From: Nocardioides sp. PD653-B2
GTDB taxonomy: Bacteria; Actinomycetota; Actinomycetes; Propionibacteriales; Nocardioidaceae
DNA: 64,000 nt
Reading direction: 5' to 3'
Assembly (NCBI RefSeq): GCF_002117935.1
Contig: NZ_BDJE01000016.1
Span: 124,001 to 188,000 of the forward strand
Shown here in pieces: positions 1-8,951 of the stretch. The notes below the pieces were generated by a model. It ran no database searches, was not told the origin of the DNA, and worked only from the letters and a program-made list of their open reading frames with translations. Position 1 is the stretch's first letter, and each line of letters begins with the position of its first letter. The position numbers were made by a program, and so were the translations under genes.

Positions 1-2927
1 CCCCCGAGCACGCCATGCAGGGCGGCAATCCTGGAGGCATTCAGGTTGACGTCGCGGCCCTTCATGACGGGCTGATTGAGGTAGGTAATAACGCCATCGT
101 CCGCCACGGGTGCCATGTCATTTACGGCAATCCAGATCCTACGGAAGGCGGGCGACAGCGCGGCGTCCCCACGGCGCCTAGCTATGGCGAAGCCGTCTTG
201 CCCATGACCAAGCGCGTTCATGACTGGGTCGAGGTTCGCCTCGATGAGGAAGTCGTACCCGAAGTACACGAGTGGGTCGTGCGGCCAACCAGGGTCGAGT
301 CGCCACTGAGCGCTCGCCTGACCACGGTCATCAATCGCCAGGACGGATTCGATCCCGTCGATAAACGGGTTGCCACGTCGGAACATGCGACGGCCGGCAG
401 TCAACTGCCACCGGTCGAAGTAGCCCGTACGCGACTCTGGTCGAGTGACGACGCGAGCAAGCAGTCGGGGGCTGACAAGTGGCGCCTGATGAGGATCGCG
501 ATCGAAGCGGATGCTTCCGTCGCTCTGGCGTCGGCTCGACAGCATGAAGCCTTCCGCACCGGTGATGAGCTTCAGGTATGCGCGCTCGACTTGCTCGTGC
601 CGTGAGTCGAAGGACGAGATGTTCTTGGCAAGGGCCTCGCCCTCTCCTCCTCCGTAACTCGATTCGAGGGCATCGAGTTCGTTGATGCGGCGGCGTTCAG
701 CGGTCAGAGCTGACCCAATATCAGGCATCCTTTCGAGGGCATAGTCACGTCCCTCCACGAGCAGGTTGCTCCAAAAAACATCAGCGAGGCTGTCTGCGAT
801 CTCCTGCATGGCCGAGATCGACTCTCCGAAGATGCCAAAGCCGGTCCCTAGAACTCGCAACCACGTCGTGTGCAGACCATCAGGATCGAGGTCGGACACG
901 ACGTACTGCGCGGCGGGTCGCCCGGTTCCGTAGCGGTCTACACGACCGATCCGCTGCTCGAATTCGTTCGGGCCCCACGGCAAACGGGCGTGAATCACGA
1001 TCTCGGCTTGCTGGAAATTTCGACCAACATCGCCGCTCTGATCAGCGACGAGAACGCCACCCTTGTCACGCCAGGCCATTACAGCCTCCTGGCGGGCACC
1101 GGCCGGGGAGCTGACGAGGTGTTCGTGCACGAGTTGGAACGGAGCGGGCAGGGCGCGCAACGCCGCTGCCACCTGACCTGCGAGGGCACCTGGTCCACAG
1201 AACACCACGGCGCGTTGAGCCGGCTTGACCCGCTTGGCGATTGCATCGGCGAGCTTGTCACTACCGTCGCGCTCAGGCGCCCCTTCGAGATCTTCCAGGA
1301 GGCGTTGTTCGAACGGAAGTACCTCAGCTTCAGTCAGACGCTGGAGTTCTGGCCATGTCAGACCGGTCTCCCCCGACGCGTGCAGAAGGCGCGCCTGGAG
1401 TGCTGCGATCACATCGTCACGGGTTCCTGCACCCAAGCGAGAGACGAGCACGCTTGCGGCCCGGGCGTAAGGCTCGGGGTCCATCTCGCGATCCGCCACG
1501 TCGGCGCTGACCGCTCGGAGCCACGTCTCGACGGCATTCACCGCGACGTCACCTTCAGCGGAATCTAGTCGGATCACCTTTGGACGTTCGCGTCCCGTGA
1601 ACTCGAACGGGGCCATGTTGCCCTCTTCATCGAGTCGATGCTGCTCCACGACGTGGCGGCGATTACGGATGACGCGGTGATGCAGGCGATAGGTCTCCGA
1701 CACGTGGGCACGGACCGTGGCCACGGCACGCTTCAGACCGATCCGGTCCGCGGTTCCGTTCTCCCCAAACGCGTCCATCGCCGTCGCCATGCCGGCCGCC
1801 AGGAGTTCGTCTTCAGGCAGCAACCGGCGAAGGGCATCGAACTGGTAGGCAAGCAGTTCGGGGTTCTCTGGATCAGGTTCTTCGTCGAGTCCGAAGACCG
1901 CCATGGCGAGCTCACGGCGCGCTTCGAGGAGACGTTCAAAGCCGTCCACATCGCTCCACTTGAAAAGTGCCGGATCCAGCAAATGCAGCAACGCGAGGTG
2001 GCTCGTCGTCTTCCGGGAGAAGGGAGTCGCCGAGAGCAGGAGCAGGCTCGGAACTGCGTGCGCGACAGTCGCCAGTTCGGAATACGGCTGGTCGTCTGGC
2101 GACTCGGCCCGGGCCAACTGATGCGCCTCGTCAATGACCAGCAGGTCAGCGCCCTGAAACTTGCTCCACTCGTCGACCTCGTGGTGGCCACGAATCGCGA
2201 AGGGAAGTCGTCCATCCGAACTCGCGAAGTCATCGAGATAGAACTTATCCAACAGTTCGGCCTGCCACTGCTCGCGAAGCGCTTCGGGAACGATGAAACC
2301 GACCCGACGCGTCGGGTCGTCGATCAGCAACTGCCGAACAACGAAGCCGGCCTGAATCGTCTTGCCCATCCCGACCTCATCAGCGAGCAGGTATCGCTGA
2401 ATTGGGTCATTGATGATGCGGAGTGCGGCGTTGACTTGATGCTCGTGGATGCCTACGCCTGCCGATACGAGCCCAGTGGCAGACATCGATGCCGCTCGTT
2501 CGGCGAGCAGCAGGTTGCGGACGGGTTGACGGGCGTCACGAAAGCGCGGGGTCTCGTTCGCACCCGCCAGCAAAACCTGGAGCGGGTCCTTGGTCGGCCG
2601 ATCCCAGCGGACCCGGAGACTCCCCTCCGGGATGTCCACGTCGTGTGGAACGTTCGGGAACCGTACGAAGTAGTTCGGAGTTCGCCCACCCACCACACGC
2701 CCGGCTCGCCATCGACCATCAACCATGGGCACAAAGACGCGCGTCTGTTCGTCGAGCGCGACGCCTCTAAGACGGTCCAGCGCGATCCAATGTGACTCGG
2801 CCTCGACCTCGACCGGAGACTCGAAGAAGACGATTCGGGCTTTCCCGTCCGCCACGGCTTCGACCCGGCCGATTCCCGGGGCCCCTTCAAAGGTGACGAG
2901 TGAGCCGATCGTTCCAGCCACCCGCAT
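1..2927 (-). CDS. RapA/DpdE-like SNF2-family helicase, N-terminal 975 codons (runs off the left edge)
   Basis: I translated the minus strand by hand from ATG at 2927 and found no stop to position 1, so the gene continues outside the window. An in-frame GTG lies directly upstream at 2930. The first 130 residues resemble the Tudor/SH3-like N-terminus of RapA. Walker A (LLADEVGMGKT) is near residue 185, a DEAH box (LLVIDEAH) near 266, the SAT motif (LLLLSATPF) near 300, and the C-terminal helicase motif (EFEQRIGRVDRYGTG) near 660. This is a complete superfamily 2 Snf2/RapA ATPase core with a long C-terminal extension. The segment NETPRFRDAR followed by HEHQVNAALRIINDPIQRYL resembles, from memory, proteins annotated DpdE, a helicase associated with 7-deazaguanine DNA modification clusters. 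The helicase call is firm; the DpdE assignment is moderate. It is probably element cargo with a defence or DNA-transaction role. Confidence 0.8.
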   Translation of the reverse strand, partial: MRVAGTIGSLVTFEGAPGIGRVEAVADGKARIVFFESPVEVEAESHWIALDRLRGVALDEQTRVFVPMVDGRWRAGRVVGGRTPNYFVRFPNVPHDVDIPEGSLRVRWDRPTKDPLQVLLAGANETPRFRDARQPVRNLLLAERAASMSATGLVSAGVGIHEHQVNAALRIINDPIQRYLLADEVGMGKTIQAGFVVRQLLIDDPTRRVGFIVPEALREQWQAELLDKFYLDDFASSDGRLPFAIRGHHEVDEWSKFQGADLLVIDEAHQLARAESPDDQPYSELATVAHAVPSLLLLSATPFSRKTTSHLALLHLLDPALFKWSDVDGFERLLEARRELAMAVFGLDEEPDPENPELLAYQFDALRRLLPEDELLAAGMATAMDAFGENGTADRIGLKRAVATVRAHVSETYRLHHRVIRNRRHVVEQHRLDEEGNMAPFEFTGRERPKVIRLDSAEGDVAVNAVETWLRAVSADVADREMDPEPYARAASVLVSRLGAGTRDDVIAALQARLLHASGETGLTWPELQRLTEAEVLPFEQRLLEDLEGAPERDGSDKLADAIAKRVKPAQRAVVFCGPGALAGQVAAALRALPAPFQLVHEHLVSSPAGARQEAVMAWRDKGGVLVADQSGDVGRNFQQAEIVIHARLPWGPNEFEQRIGRVDRYGTGRPAAQYVVSDLDPDGLHTTWLRVLGTGFGIFGESISAMQEIADSLADVFWSNLLVEGRDYALERMPDIGSALTAERRRINELDALESSYGGGEGEALAKNISSFDSRHEQVERAYLKLITGAEGFMLSSRRQSDGSIRFDRDPHQAPLVSPRLLARVVTRPESRTGYFDRWQLTAGRRMFRRGNPFIDGIESVLAIDDRGQASAQWRLDPGWPHDPLVYFGYDFLIEANLDPVMNALGHGQDGFAIARRRGDAALSPAFRRIWIAVNDMAPVADDGVITYLNQPVMKGRDVNLNASRIAALHGVLG

Positions 2928-3040
2928 CACCTAACGTCAGAGAAAACCCTTACCTCGAGCCGAACCAGCCCGCCTTCAGGCACTCTAGTGAAGACCTCCG
3001 ACAAAATGTCCGAGACGTGCAATCGCCGCCGACCCCGATC

Positions 3041-3379
3041 TCATGGCGCCAGGGCGGTGTCTCGATCCACGTGATTCGAACGGTCGGCAACGATGCTCAG
3101 CCAGCGGAGCGGGGTCATCACACCCACCACCGCAATCTTGATCGCGTTCCACGCGAACAGCATCGCCAGCACGTTGAGGTACCCAGGGCCACCGCGGTCG
3201 ACAACGGTGGCGGCGACGCTCATGGCGAAGAGGTAGCCGGGCGTTGCCACAAACGCGACAGGGATTGCCCACTTGAGGCCACGCGGGGTGCGCAGCCAAT
3301 CGACAAGGCGGTTCGTGGGCATGTAGAAGGCCAAGTAGCCGCGGATGGCCGCGGCGAGGTGGATCGAGAGGGCGAGCAT
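3041..3379 (-). CDS. Small integral membrane protein of unknown function
   Basis: The product is 112 residues. The ATG at 3379 is preceded by AAGGAG with six bases of spacing, which supports the start. At least three hydrophobic segments are visible (roughly residues 2-20, 38-60 and 68-92), and the tail is polar. I recognise no family. It lies between the helicase and the relaxase gene, all on the minus strand, 113 bp downstream of the relaxase stop, so it may be cotranscribed with the relaxase. A role in mating-pair function or exclusion is possible, but nothing in the sequence shows it. Confidence 0.6.
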   Translation of the reverse strand: MLALSIHLAAAIRGYLAFYMPTNRLVDWLRTPRGLKWAIPVAFVATPGYLFAMSVAATVVDRGGPGYLNVLAMLFAWNAIKIAVVGVMTPLRWLSIVADRSNHVDRDTALAP

Positions 3380-3492
3380 GGGAGTCTCCTTCAGATCGGC
3401 TCACTCCACCGCTACATCCGGGCACCGACGCTCGCCGAACCCGCTGGTCTGAACTGGGGACAACCGGCGCGGTCGCCCGCCTGTGGAGCCGA

Positions 3493-6400
3493 TCAGCCGA
3501 GCGCCCGGGCTTCAGGCGCGAGCCCACGCTGGCTCGTGTCGCCAGTCGGCTGCGCGATCTCGGAAGCACGCCGTATGGCCTTCCTCGCCCTCGCCTCGTC
3601 GACGCGCTGCCTATCAGAGGCGCCCGCTGAGCCAACAGGAGAATCGCTGTCGACCTGCCACAGGTCGCGATAGGCGGCGACCACCCGAACCTCCCGCATC
3701 CAGCAGTCACGCTGGCGAGCATCGGCGGGCGGTTCGCCGAGCCTGCGGACCCATGCCAGGCGACCGCCGACGGCCGCCTCCGCCAATGCTGTGGCCCGCG
3801 ACTCCAGCAGTTCCTGGCGCTCGGTCAACGCCCGGCGCATGCTGTCCGCCATCGGGCCGCTGGCGACGGGGACGAGCCCGGCGATCAGCCCCGCATGATG
3901 TCGTCGGCCGCGACTCCTCTGGGATGTCGCGTGCCTGATTCGGCTGATCAGGACGGCACCGATGTCTTCGGCGTCAGCGAGTCCGCGCTGCGCCACCACC
4001 TTGGGCAGCATCTTGGCGATGTTGCAGCCGGACGACTCTGCTCGTCGCAACTCGGCGGCCAGCGGCCCGAACGAGTCGGACGCGATGACCTCGTCCACCT
4101 CGTCGTCGGTCAGCCCAGACGAGCAGAGTTCGACGACCCATCGGTCGCGTTGCGCCTCGGCAGCGATGGTCAGGTACTCCGCTGCAACCTGCGCGAACGA
4201 CGACCAGTGCTCCTGCTCCTCGGTGATCGTCTGGTGGGCCGAAAGCTCGACTCCCGAGTGCTTGAGCACCCCGAACAAGACCGACTTGGCGGTGACCTCC
4301 TCGGGCGTTGGCGCGGCGTGCGACTCGTCGGGCCGGTCGAGGGCGACGTACGCCATGTTGGTTTGTCGGCCGCGGGTCATAGCGACATAGAGGTTTTCCC
4401 GGGTGGTCGAGCCCGTAACGACGACATGTGCGGTGTCGACGGTCATGCCCTGGGCACGGTGGGCGGTGACGGCGTAGCCGAGGTCGACGTGTTCGGCGAC
4501 GTACTCGGCGGGCAGCACAACCGAGGCGCCGATCTTCATCCCGAGCCGCTCGGCAACCACAGAGCCATCCGGACTGACGCCGGTGACGCGCCAGCGGTCT
4601 CCGTTCTTCACCCACCCGCCACGCAGGGCACGGATGCGCCGGTGGTTCTGCCTCGTGATGATCAGGTCGCCAACCGAGGCCCGGGTGCCGTCGTGGAGCT
4701 CGACCTCTCGACTCGCCTCAGTCTCGCCGTCGCGAAGCCGTTCGGCACGGGCGCGCACGTTCAGTTGGACCATCGCGTCAGTCGACTCAGTGACGAGCAG
4801 GCTGCTGCGCCCTTCGCGCAGATCGGCTCGCCAGGCAAGGTAGGCAGCGTCCACCATCTCGTCATGAGCGCCGTCCTTAATGCGCTCGTGGCGGAAGTAC
4901 GTGCTGATGACCTTAGTGCGCCCAAGACGGAGGTCGATCGACGCGGACTTCTCCCACTCGTTGGCGAAGCGGTGGACCTCGGTCAGCTCGGGGGTGTCGT
5001 TTCGCGCGTCGGCCAACAGCTGGAAGGCTCCGCCCGCGTCGACCGATTGGAGCTGGGCCCAGTCGCCGACGAGCAGCACCTTGGCTCCTGCCTCGCTCGC
5101 GAGGCAGGTGATCCGGTCGAGGTTCAAGGTGCCCGCGAGGGTCGCCTCGTCGATGATGACGAGCTGACCCTTCCGGAACTCAGCTCGCCCTCTGTCGTGC
5201 TCGTGCAGCCACTTCGCTGTGTTGTCACAGCCGACATTCAGGTCCTGCGCGAGTACCTCCGCGGCGGCGGCCGACGGCGCAAGGCCAACGACGCTGTCCT
5301 TGCCATGGACGCCCGTCCATGCCTTGTGGAGCGCCCGCATGGCGGTTGTCTTGCCCGCTCCGGCGGGGCCGATCAGCAGATCGACTTGCCGGCCCGAGAC
5401 GGCCACCGCCGCCAGCGTCGCGATCTGCTCATCGCTGAGTTGATGACCCAAGACCGCTCTTCCTGAGACCTCCTCGATCGTGTCCAGATCGACCACGGGC
5501 GAGCTGCGGTCGTCACCACGGGCGAGTAGCCGGTCTTCAGCCGCGAGGATCTCCTCGGAGGTGAACGCGACCTCGTGCTTGGGCCGGAACAGGCTGGTTC
5601 CGTCGCGACGCCGAAACACGTCCGGGCTGTAGCTCAACTCCGGTGGAGTCAGGGAGATGGAGATGCGCTTGGCTTCCTCCACGATCATGGCGACGGCCGA
5701 CTCACGTTCACAGACACTGGCGAATCGCCACTCCATCGTCTGCCTGGACGCTTCGGCCCAGAGGTTCCAGTGCTTCCAGGTGGACCGCTTCTGGCTGACC
5801 GCTCCGACCGCTGCACGGGCGACCTCAGTGACCACCGCGGGCGACACGTCGTCGGCCAGTAGGAGGCCACGGGCGAGCGTGTTGTAGTCACCTCTCGCTC
5901 CACGGGCGAGCAGTGAGCGAGCCCATCCGGTCGAGTCGCCGTCAAGGACGTGGCTCGCCCGTGCCCTCCAGTCCGCCGTGAGCTCGGCGAGCGAGTGGAT
6001 GTGCTTCTCAGGCCGCGTCGTCAGGGTCGCAGTGGCGCGTAGCTTGATGACGGTGGCAGCGTCGGGCGCTCGCCCGTGGTCGCGCCGGTACTCCTCGACC
6101 ATCCGATCAGTTTCGACGTCGATCGTCCTGGACCGACTAGAAAACTCGGTCACCAACTCCTCGGGCACACCACTGACCTCGAAGGCGGGGTGCCGGTTGG
6201 TGCCGCGCGCACGCCTCTCCCACTCCAGGCCGAACGATCGCTGGAGGATGTCGGCGAGCACGGCGTTGTAGTGCTCAGACAGGGCGACGACCGAAGCGAA
6301 CATCGGCCGGCTGTCCAGAGACCGCCACCGGCCGTCGAACACCGTACGGACCTTGTTCGAGACAACAACGTGGGTGTGCAGCTGAGGATCGCCGGCGCGA

Positions 6401-7047
6401 GAGTCCCAGTGGTCGTACGCCGTCGCTGCGACGCCGACGACATCGTGATGCGCGGAGGCTCCGTCTCGCGCGTTAGCGCCGGCCCGCGTCACTGCCACCT
6501 CGCGCTCCAGCATCGCTAGGACCTGGGAGACGGCCTGGTGGTGTGCGTCGACGATCAATGCCTGACTACCCGCATCCGCTACGCCCCACAGCACGGAGAC
6601 TGACTTCGGCACGCTGAACGTGTAGTCGAAGCCAGCGGTCGCAGTCTGCGCCTTCGCCAGCTCCTCGGCCTCGATCTCGTCGAGGGTCTGCGTGCGCTCC
6701 TCATCCGACAGGCGCGGATTCAGGCCGGCGGCGCGCTCGTCGACTCGCTGCTTGTGAGTGGAGAAACGCTGGAACGCTGTACCGAGTTGCTCCCCGGTGA
6801 CCGGGTCACGCCCCTGCCCGATGAGCAGCACCAATTGGGGCTCGGAGACCGTGGTGCCGACGGTGAGCTGCCCGGCCCCGAACTCGCTGACCCCCGCGCC
6901 CATCCAGACGCCGGGTGGAGTTCCGGCCTCCGCGTAGTAGCGGGTCAGCGGCGTCGACAGGCTGCGGTTGCCGTCGCCAGCGACGACGCTTCGGAGCAGG
7001 TACTTGTAGCCCTCGCCAGCCGACATCTTGCGCATGGAGACGGTCAT
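3493..7047 (-). CDS. traA: MobF-family relaxase-helicase (TraA/TrwC-like)
   Basis: Conjugative relaxase that nicks oriT and unwinds the transferred strand. I chose ATG 7047 (1184 residues) because GAGGAGGT lies about eight bases upstream; a longer reading from 7104 lacks this. The N-terminal TrwC domain starts MTVSMRKMSAGEGYKYLL and has candidate catalytic tyrosines in RYYAEAG. The metal-binding histidine motif III (QLHTHVVVSN) is near residue 223. The C-terminal half is a RecD/TraI-like helicase with Walker A (GPAGAGKTTAM) near 562, Walker B (LVIIDEAT) and a conserved helicase motif (VTAHRAQGMTVD) near 862. The gene diverges from the Tad operon, and the gap between them is the expected place for oriT. 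Four of the five 11-bp motif copies inside it lie on its coding strand. Family assignment is secure. Confidence 0.93.
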   Translation of the reverse strand: MTVSMRKMSAGEGYKYLLRSVVAGDGNRSLSTPLTRYYAEAGTPPGVWMGAGVSEFGAGQLTVGTTVSEPQLVLLIGQGRDPVTGEQLGTAFQRFSTHKQRVDERAAGLNPRLSDEERTQTLDEIEAEELAKAQTATAGFDYTFSVPKSVSVLWGVADAGSQALIVDAHHQAVSQVLAMLEREVAVTRAGANARDGASAHHDVVGVAATAYDHWDSRAGDPQLHTHVVVSNKVRTVFDGRWRSLDSRPMFASVVALSEHYNAVLADILQRSFGLEWERRARGTNRHPAFEVSGVPEELVTEFSSRSRTIDVETDRMVEEYRRDHGRAPDAATVIKLRATATLTTRPEKHIHSLAELTADWRARASHVLDGDSTGWARSLLARGARGDYNTLARGLLLADDVSPAVVTEVARAAVGAVSQKRSTWKHWNLWAEASRQTMEWRFASVCERESAVAMIVEEAKRISISLTPPELSYSPDVFRRRDGTSLFRPKHEVAFTSEEILAAEDRLLARGDDRSSPVVDLDTIEEVSGRAVLGHQLSDEQIATLAAVAVSGRQVDLLIGPAGAGKTTAMRALHKAWTGVHGKDSVVGLAPSAAAAEVLAQDLNVGCDNTAKWLHEHDRGRAEFRKGQLVIIDEATLAGTLNLDRITCLASEAGAKVLLVGDWAQLQSVDAGGAFQLLADARNDTPELTEVHRFANEWEKSASIDLRLGRTKVISTYFRHERIKDGAHDEMVDAAYLAWRADLREGRSSLLVTESTDAMVQLNVRARAERLRDGETEASREVELHDGTRASVGDLIITRQNHRRIRALRGGWVKNGDRWRVTGVSPDGSVVAERLGMKIGASVVLPAEYVAEHVDLGYAVTAHRAQGMTVDTAHVVVTGSTTRENLYVAMTRGRQTNMAYVALDRPDESHAAPTPEEVTAKSVLFGVLKHSGVELSAHQTITEEQEHWSSFAQVAAEYLTIAAEAQRDRWVVELCSSGLTDDEVDEVIASDSFGPLAAELRRAESSGCNIAKMLPKVVAQRGLADAEDIGAVLISRIRHATSQRSRGRRHHAGLIAGLVPVASGPMADSMRRALTERQELLESRATALAEAAVGGRLAWVRRLGEPPADARQRDCWMREVRVVAAYRDLWQVDSDSPVGSAGASDRQRVDEARARKAIRRASEIAQPTGDTSQRGLAPEARALG

Positions 7048-7384
7048 CGCCGCGCACCTCCTCGGCATGAAGGTGCGCCCCCGGTTCCACAGCCGGCCAT
7101 TCACGACGGTCCATCCACAGGCCCGGCCACTGAGACCTCCTCACGGTGCCAGAGGTGTGGACTCTGGAGGAGGCAGTCGGTCCGGGCGCGGGAAACCGTG
7201 CGCACCTGCCGAACGATCGGCGGCGCTGTCGGCCGCAAGTTGGAGGAGGTGAGGAATGAGAGACGGTTGCGCTTGGTGGGTCACCGGTGCCTCAATAGGA
7301 CATGACGGTGCCTTGCCAGTCCGTCAGCAGGGCGTCGTTCGCACTTCCGTGACCCAACCCCACGGAAGGGAACGGTCTCGGGAA
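7048..7384. other. Divergent intergenic region, candidate oriT and promoters
   Basis: This 337-bp gap separates the relaxase gene (minus) from the Tad operon (plus). It holds a 6-bp inverted repeat CCAGAG/CTCTGG with a 7-nt loop at 7149-7167, and a perfect 8-bp inverted repeat CTTCCGTG/CACGGAAG with a 9-nt loop at 7344-7368. MobF oriT sites are usually hairpins beside the relaxase gene, so this is the best oriT location in the window. No nic consensus was recognised. A strong ribosome binding site (GGAGGAGGT at 7242-7250) precedes an ATG at 7256 that is in frame with the lipoprotein gene. Confidence 0.4.
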
Positions 7385-7984
7385 ATGACGCGAAATCGGG
7401 GAACAGCACTTGTAGCGACAGCAGTCATGCTGCTGGTCGCGGTGACCGCGTGTGCCGACGACGGCAATGATCCCGCGGCGCCTGGGACCACCGCCCCCAG
7501 CACGCCGGCCCCGACCACAAGTTCATCGACGCCGCCTTCCGAAAGCGAGATTGCCTCCGAGGCGGCGTCCGCCATGGTGCGGCAGTACTTCGAGACGGTG
7601 AGCCAGGTTCGGCAGGACCCGAAGCGTCCCGCTTCCGACCTCGACGCCGTGGCGTCGAGCGCACAACTTCTCGCGCAGAAGAACCTGCTGAAGCGCCAAC
7701 GAGCAGACGGGCTTCACCAAACCGGCATGACCAAGGTCGTGAAGTTGAGCGTTCAATCCGTCAGCCTGGATGACCCAGCGACTGCCGTGGTCGACGTGTG
7801 CTGGGACGTCAGCGGCGTGGACGTCATCGATCGCAGCGGCAAATCAGTGGTGTCACCCGAGCGCAAGGACGTCGGCTGGACGCGCTTCACCGTCACCAAC
7901 GGCAAGTGGAAGACAGCACCGACCGACGGTTGGCGGGTGTCAGGCGGCTCGGACCTGGAGAAAGAGCCGTGCGCAGGCTCCTGA
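7385..7984 (+). CDS. Predicted lipoprotein, first gene of the Tad-like operon
   Basis: The product is 199 residues with a basic N-terminus, a hydrophobic stretch and a lipobox (LVAVTAC) near residues 12-18, followed by a Thr/Ser/Pro-rich linker. The rest is a polar alpha/beta-looking domain of unknown family. I chose ATG 7385 because it gives a proper lipoprotein signal peptide. An alternative ATG at 7256 with a much stronger ribosome binding site would add 43 residues and bury the signal. The 3' end overlaps the next gene by 16 bp. As the first gene of an operon encoding pilus assembly proteins, it may be a surface-anchored assembly factor. That is inference. Confidence 0.75.
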   Translation: MTRNRGTALVATAVMLLVAVTACADDGNDPAAPGTTAPSTPAPTTSSSTPPSESEIASEAASAMVRQYFETVSQVRQDPKRPASDLDAVASSAQLLAQKNLLKRQRADGLHQTGMTKVVKLSVQSVSLDDPATAVVDVCWDVSGVDVIDRSGKSVVSPERKDVGWTRFTVTNGKWKTAPTDGWRVSGGSDLEKEPCAGS

Positions 7985-8928
7985 CCATCGTGGTCGCGGT
8001 CGCAGCCCTCGCAAGCGGGCTGGTCACTCTGGTGTCATCACCAGCCTACGCCGACACTGTCTGCGGTCAGACCGACCCCGACACCGGGATCTGCCTGATC
8101 TGGATCGAGGTCCCAGGGACGCCGGGAACCCCAGGCGATCCTGGAGACGACGGGCCGAAGGACACCGGCTCGGGCGCCGCCTGTTACTGGGACGGGACCG
8201 CACAAGGCATCAGCAAGCCACCGCCCGGCCCGGTGCCGTGCAGCTCGGAGTACGGCTATTGGTCGAACGGCTATCACTGCTACATCCAGCTGCTCGATCC
8301 GCAACCTGCCGCGGGGGACCCGAGCTGGCAGGGCCACGAACCCGGCGACGGCGACGTGTACCAGTGCTACCAGCCACAGACGGACCTGATGATCCTCGTG
8401 TGGTCGGCGGATCCGCCGCCCAACTCGGGAAGCGGTCCCACGCCCCGAGAGGTGGCGCAGATCGCCATCTCCGACATGAAGCTCACGGCCATCAACATCG
8501 GCATCGCTCCCAAGGCGGAGGACGGCCGCATCGGCCTCGTCGGCATGCCGATCTGGATGTGGGTCGCCAACCCCGATGCGCACACCTGGGGTCCTGCCAC
8601 CGCGTCGGCGACTGCGGGCGGCATCACGGTGACTGCGACCGCTCGGGTTCACCAGATCACCTGGGATATGGGTGACGGCCACAAGGTGACGTGCCGGACA
8701 GCCGGCACGCCGTACAAGCCGGAGTACGGAAACAAGAAGTCGGCCGACTGCGGCTACGTCTACACGACATCCAGCTCGCCGAAGCCGGACCACAAATTCA
8801 AAGTCACGGCGACGTCGGACTGGGTCATCGAGTGGGCGGGCGCAGGTCAAACAGGAACCATCCGGCTGAACGGACTCGTCCGTGAAGCCCAGATCGCCAT
8901 CGGAGAAGCGCAGGTGCTCGTGCAGTAG
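7969..8928 (+). CDS. Secreted PKD-like protein of the Tad-like operon
   Basis: The product is 319 residues from GTG 7969, preceded by GGAGAAAGAG and overlapping the lipoprotein gene. Residues 1-27 form a clear signal peptide ending near PAYADT. A Pro/Gly-rich stretch (VEVPGTPGTPGDPGDDG) follows, then a Cys-containing domain. The C-terminal part contains WDMGDG, the signature of PKD-type beta-sandwich domains (usually WDFGDG). Similar proteins are found beside SAF/CpaB-like genes in actinobacterial Tad clusters. It is probably displayed outside the membrane as part of the pilus or its anchor. Exact function unknown. Confidence 0.7.
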   Translation: MRRLLTIVVAVAALASGLVTLVSSPAYADTVCGQTDPDTGICLIWIEVPGTPGTPGDPGDDGPKDTGSGAACYWDGTAQGISKPPPGPVPCSSEYGYWSNGYHCYIQLLDPQPAAGDPSWQGHEPGDGDVYQCYQPQTDLMILVWSADPPPNSGSGPTPREVAQIAISDMKLTAINIGIAPKAEDGRIGLVGMPIWMWVANPDAHTWGPATASATAGGITVTATARVHQITWDMGDGHKVTCRTAGTPYKPEYGNKKSADCGYVYTTSSSPKPDHKFKVTATSDWVIEWAGAGQTGTIRLNGLVREAQIAIGEAQVLVQ

Positions 8929-8951
8929 CTGGGCGGAGGGAGCAACGGACA

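Noticed and set aside
15-2934. Several long plus-strand open frames
   Set aside because: They are shadows of the minus-strand helicase, which has clear motifs over the whole stretch; the plus frames have no recognisable domain.
3895-5466. A 523-codon plus-strand frame
   Set aside because: Antisense to the relaxase helicase domain; no motifs, and the minus reading is certain.
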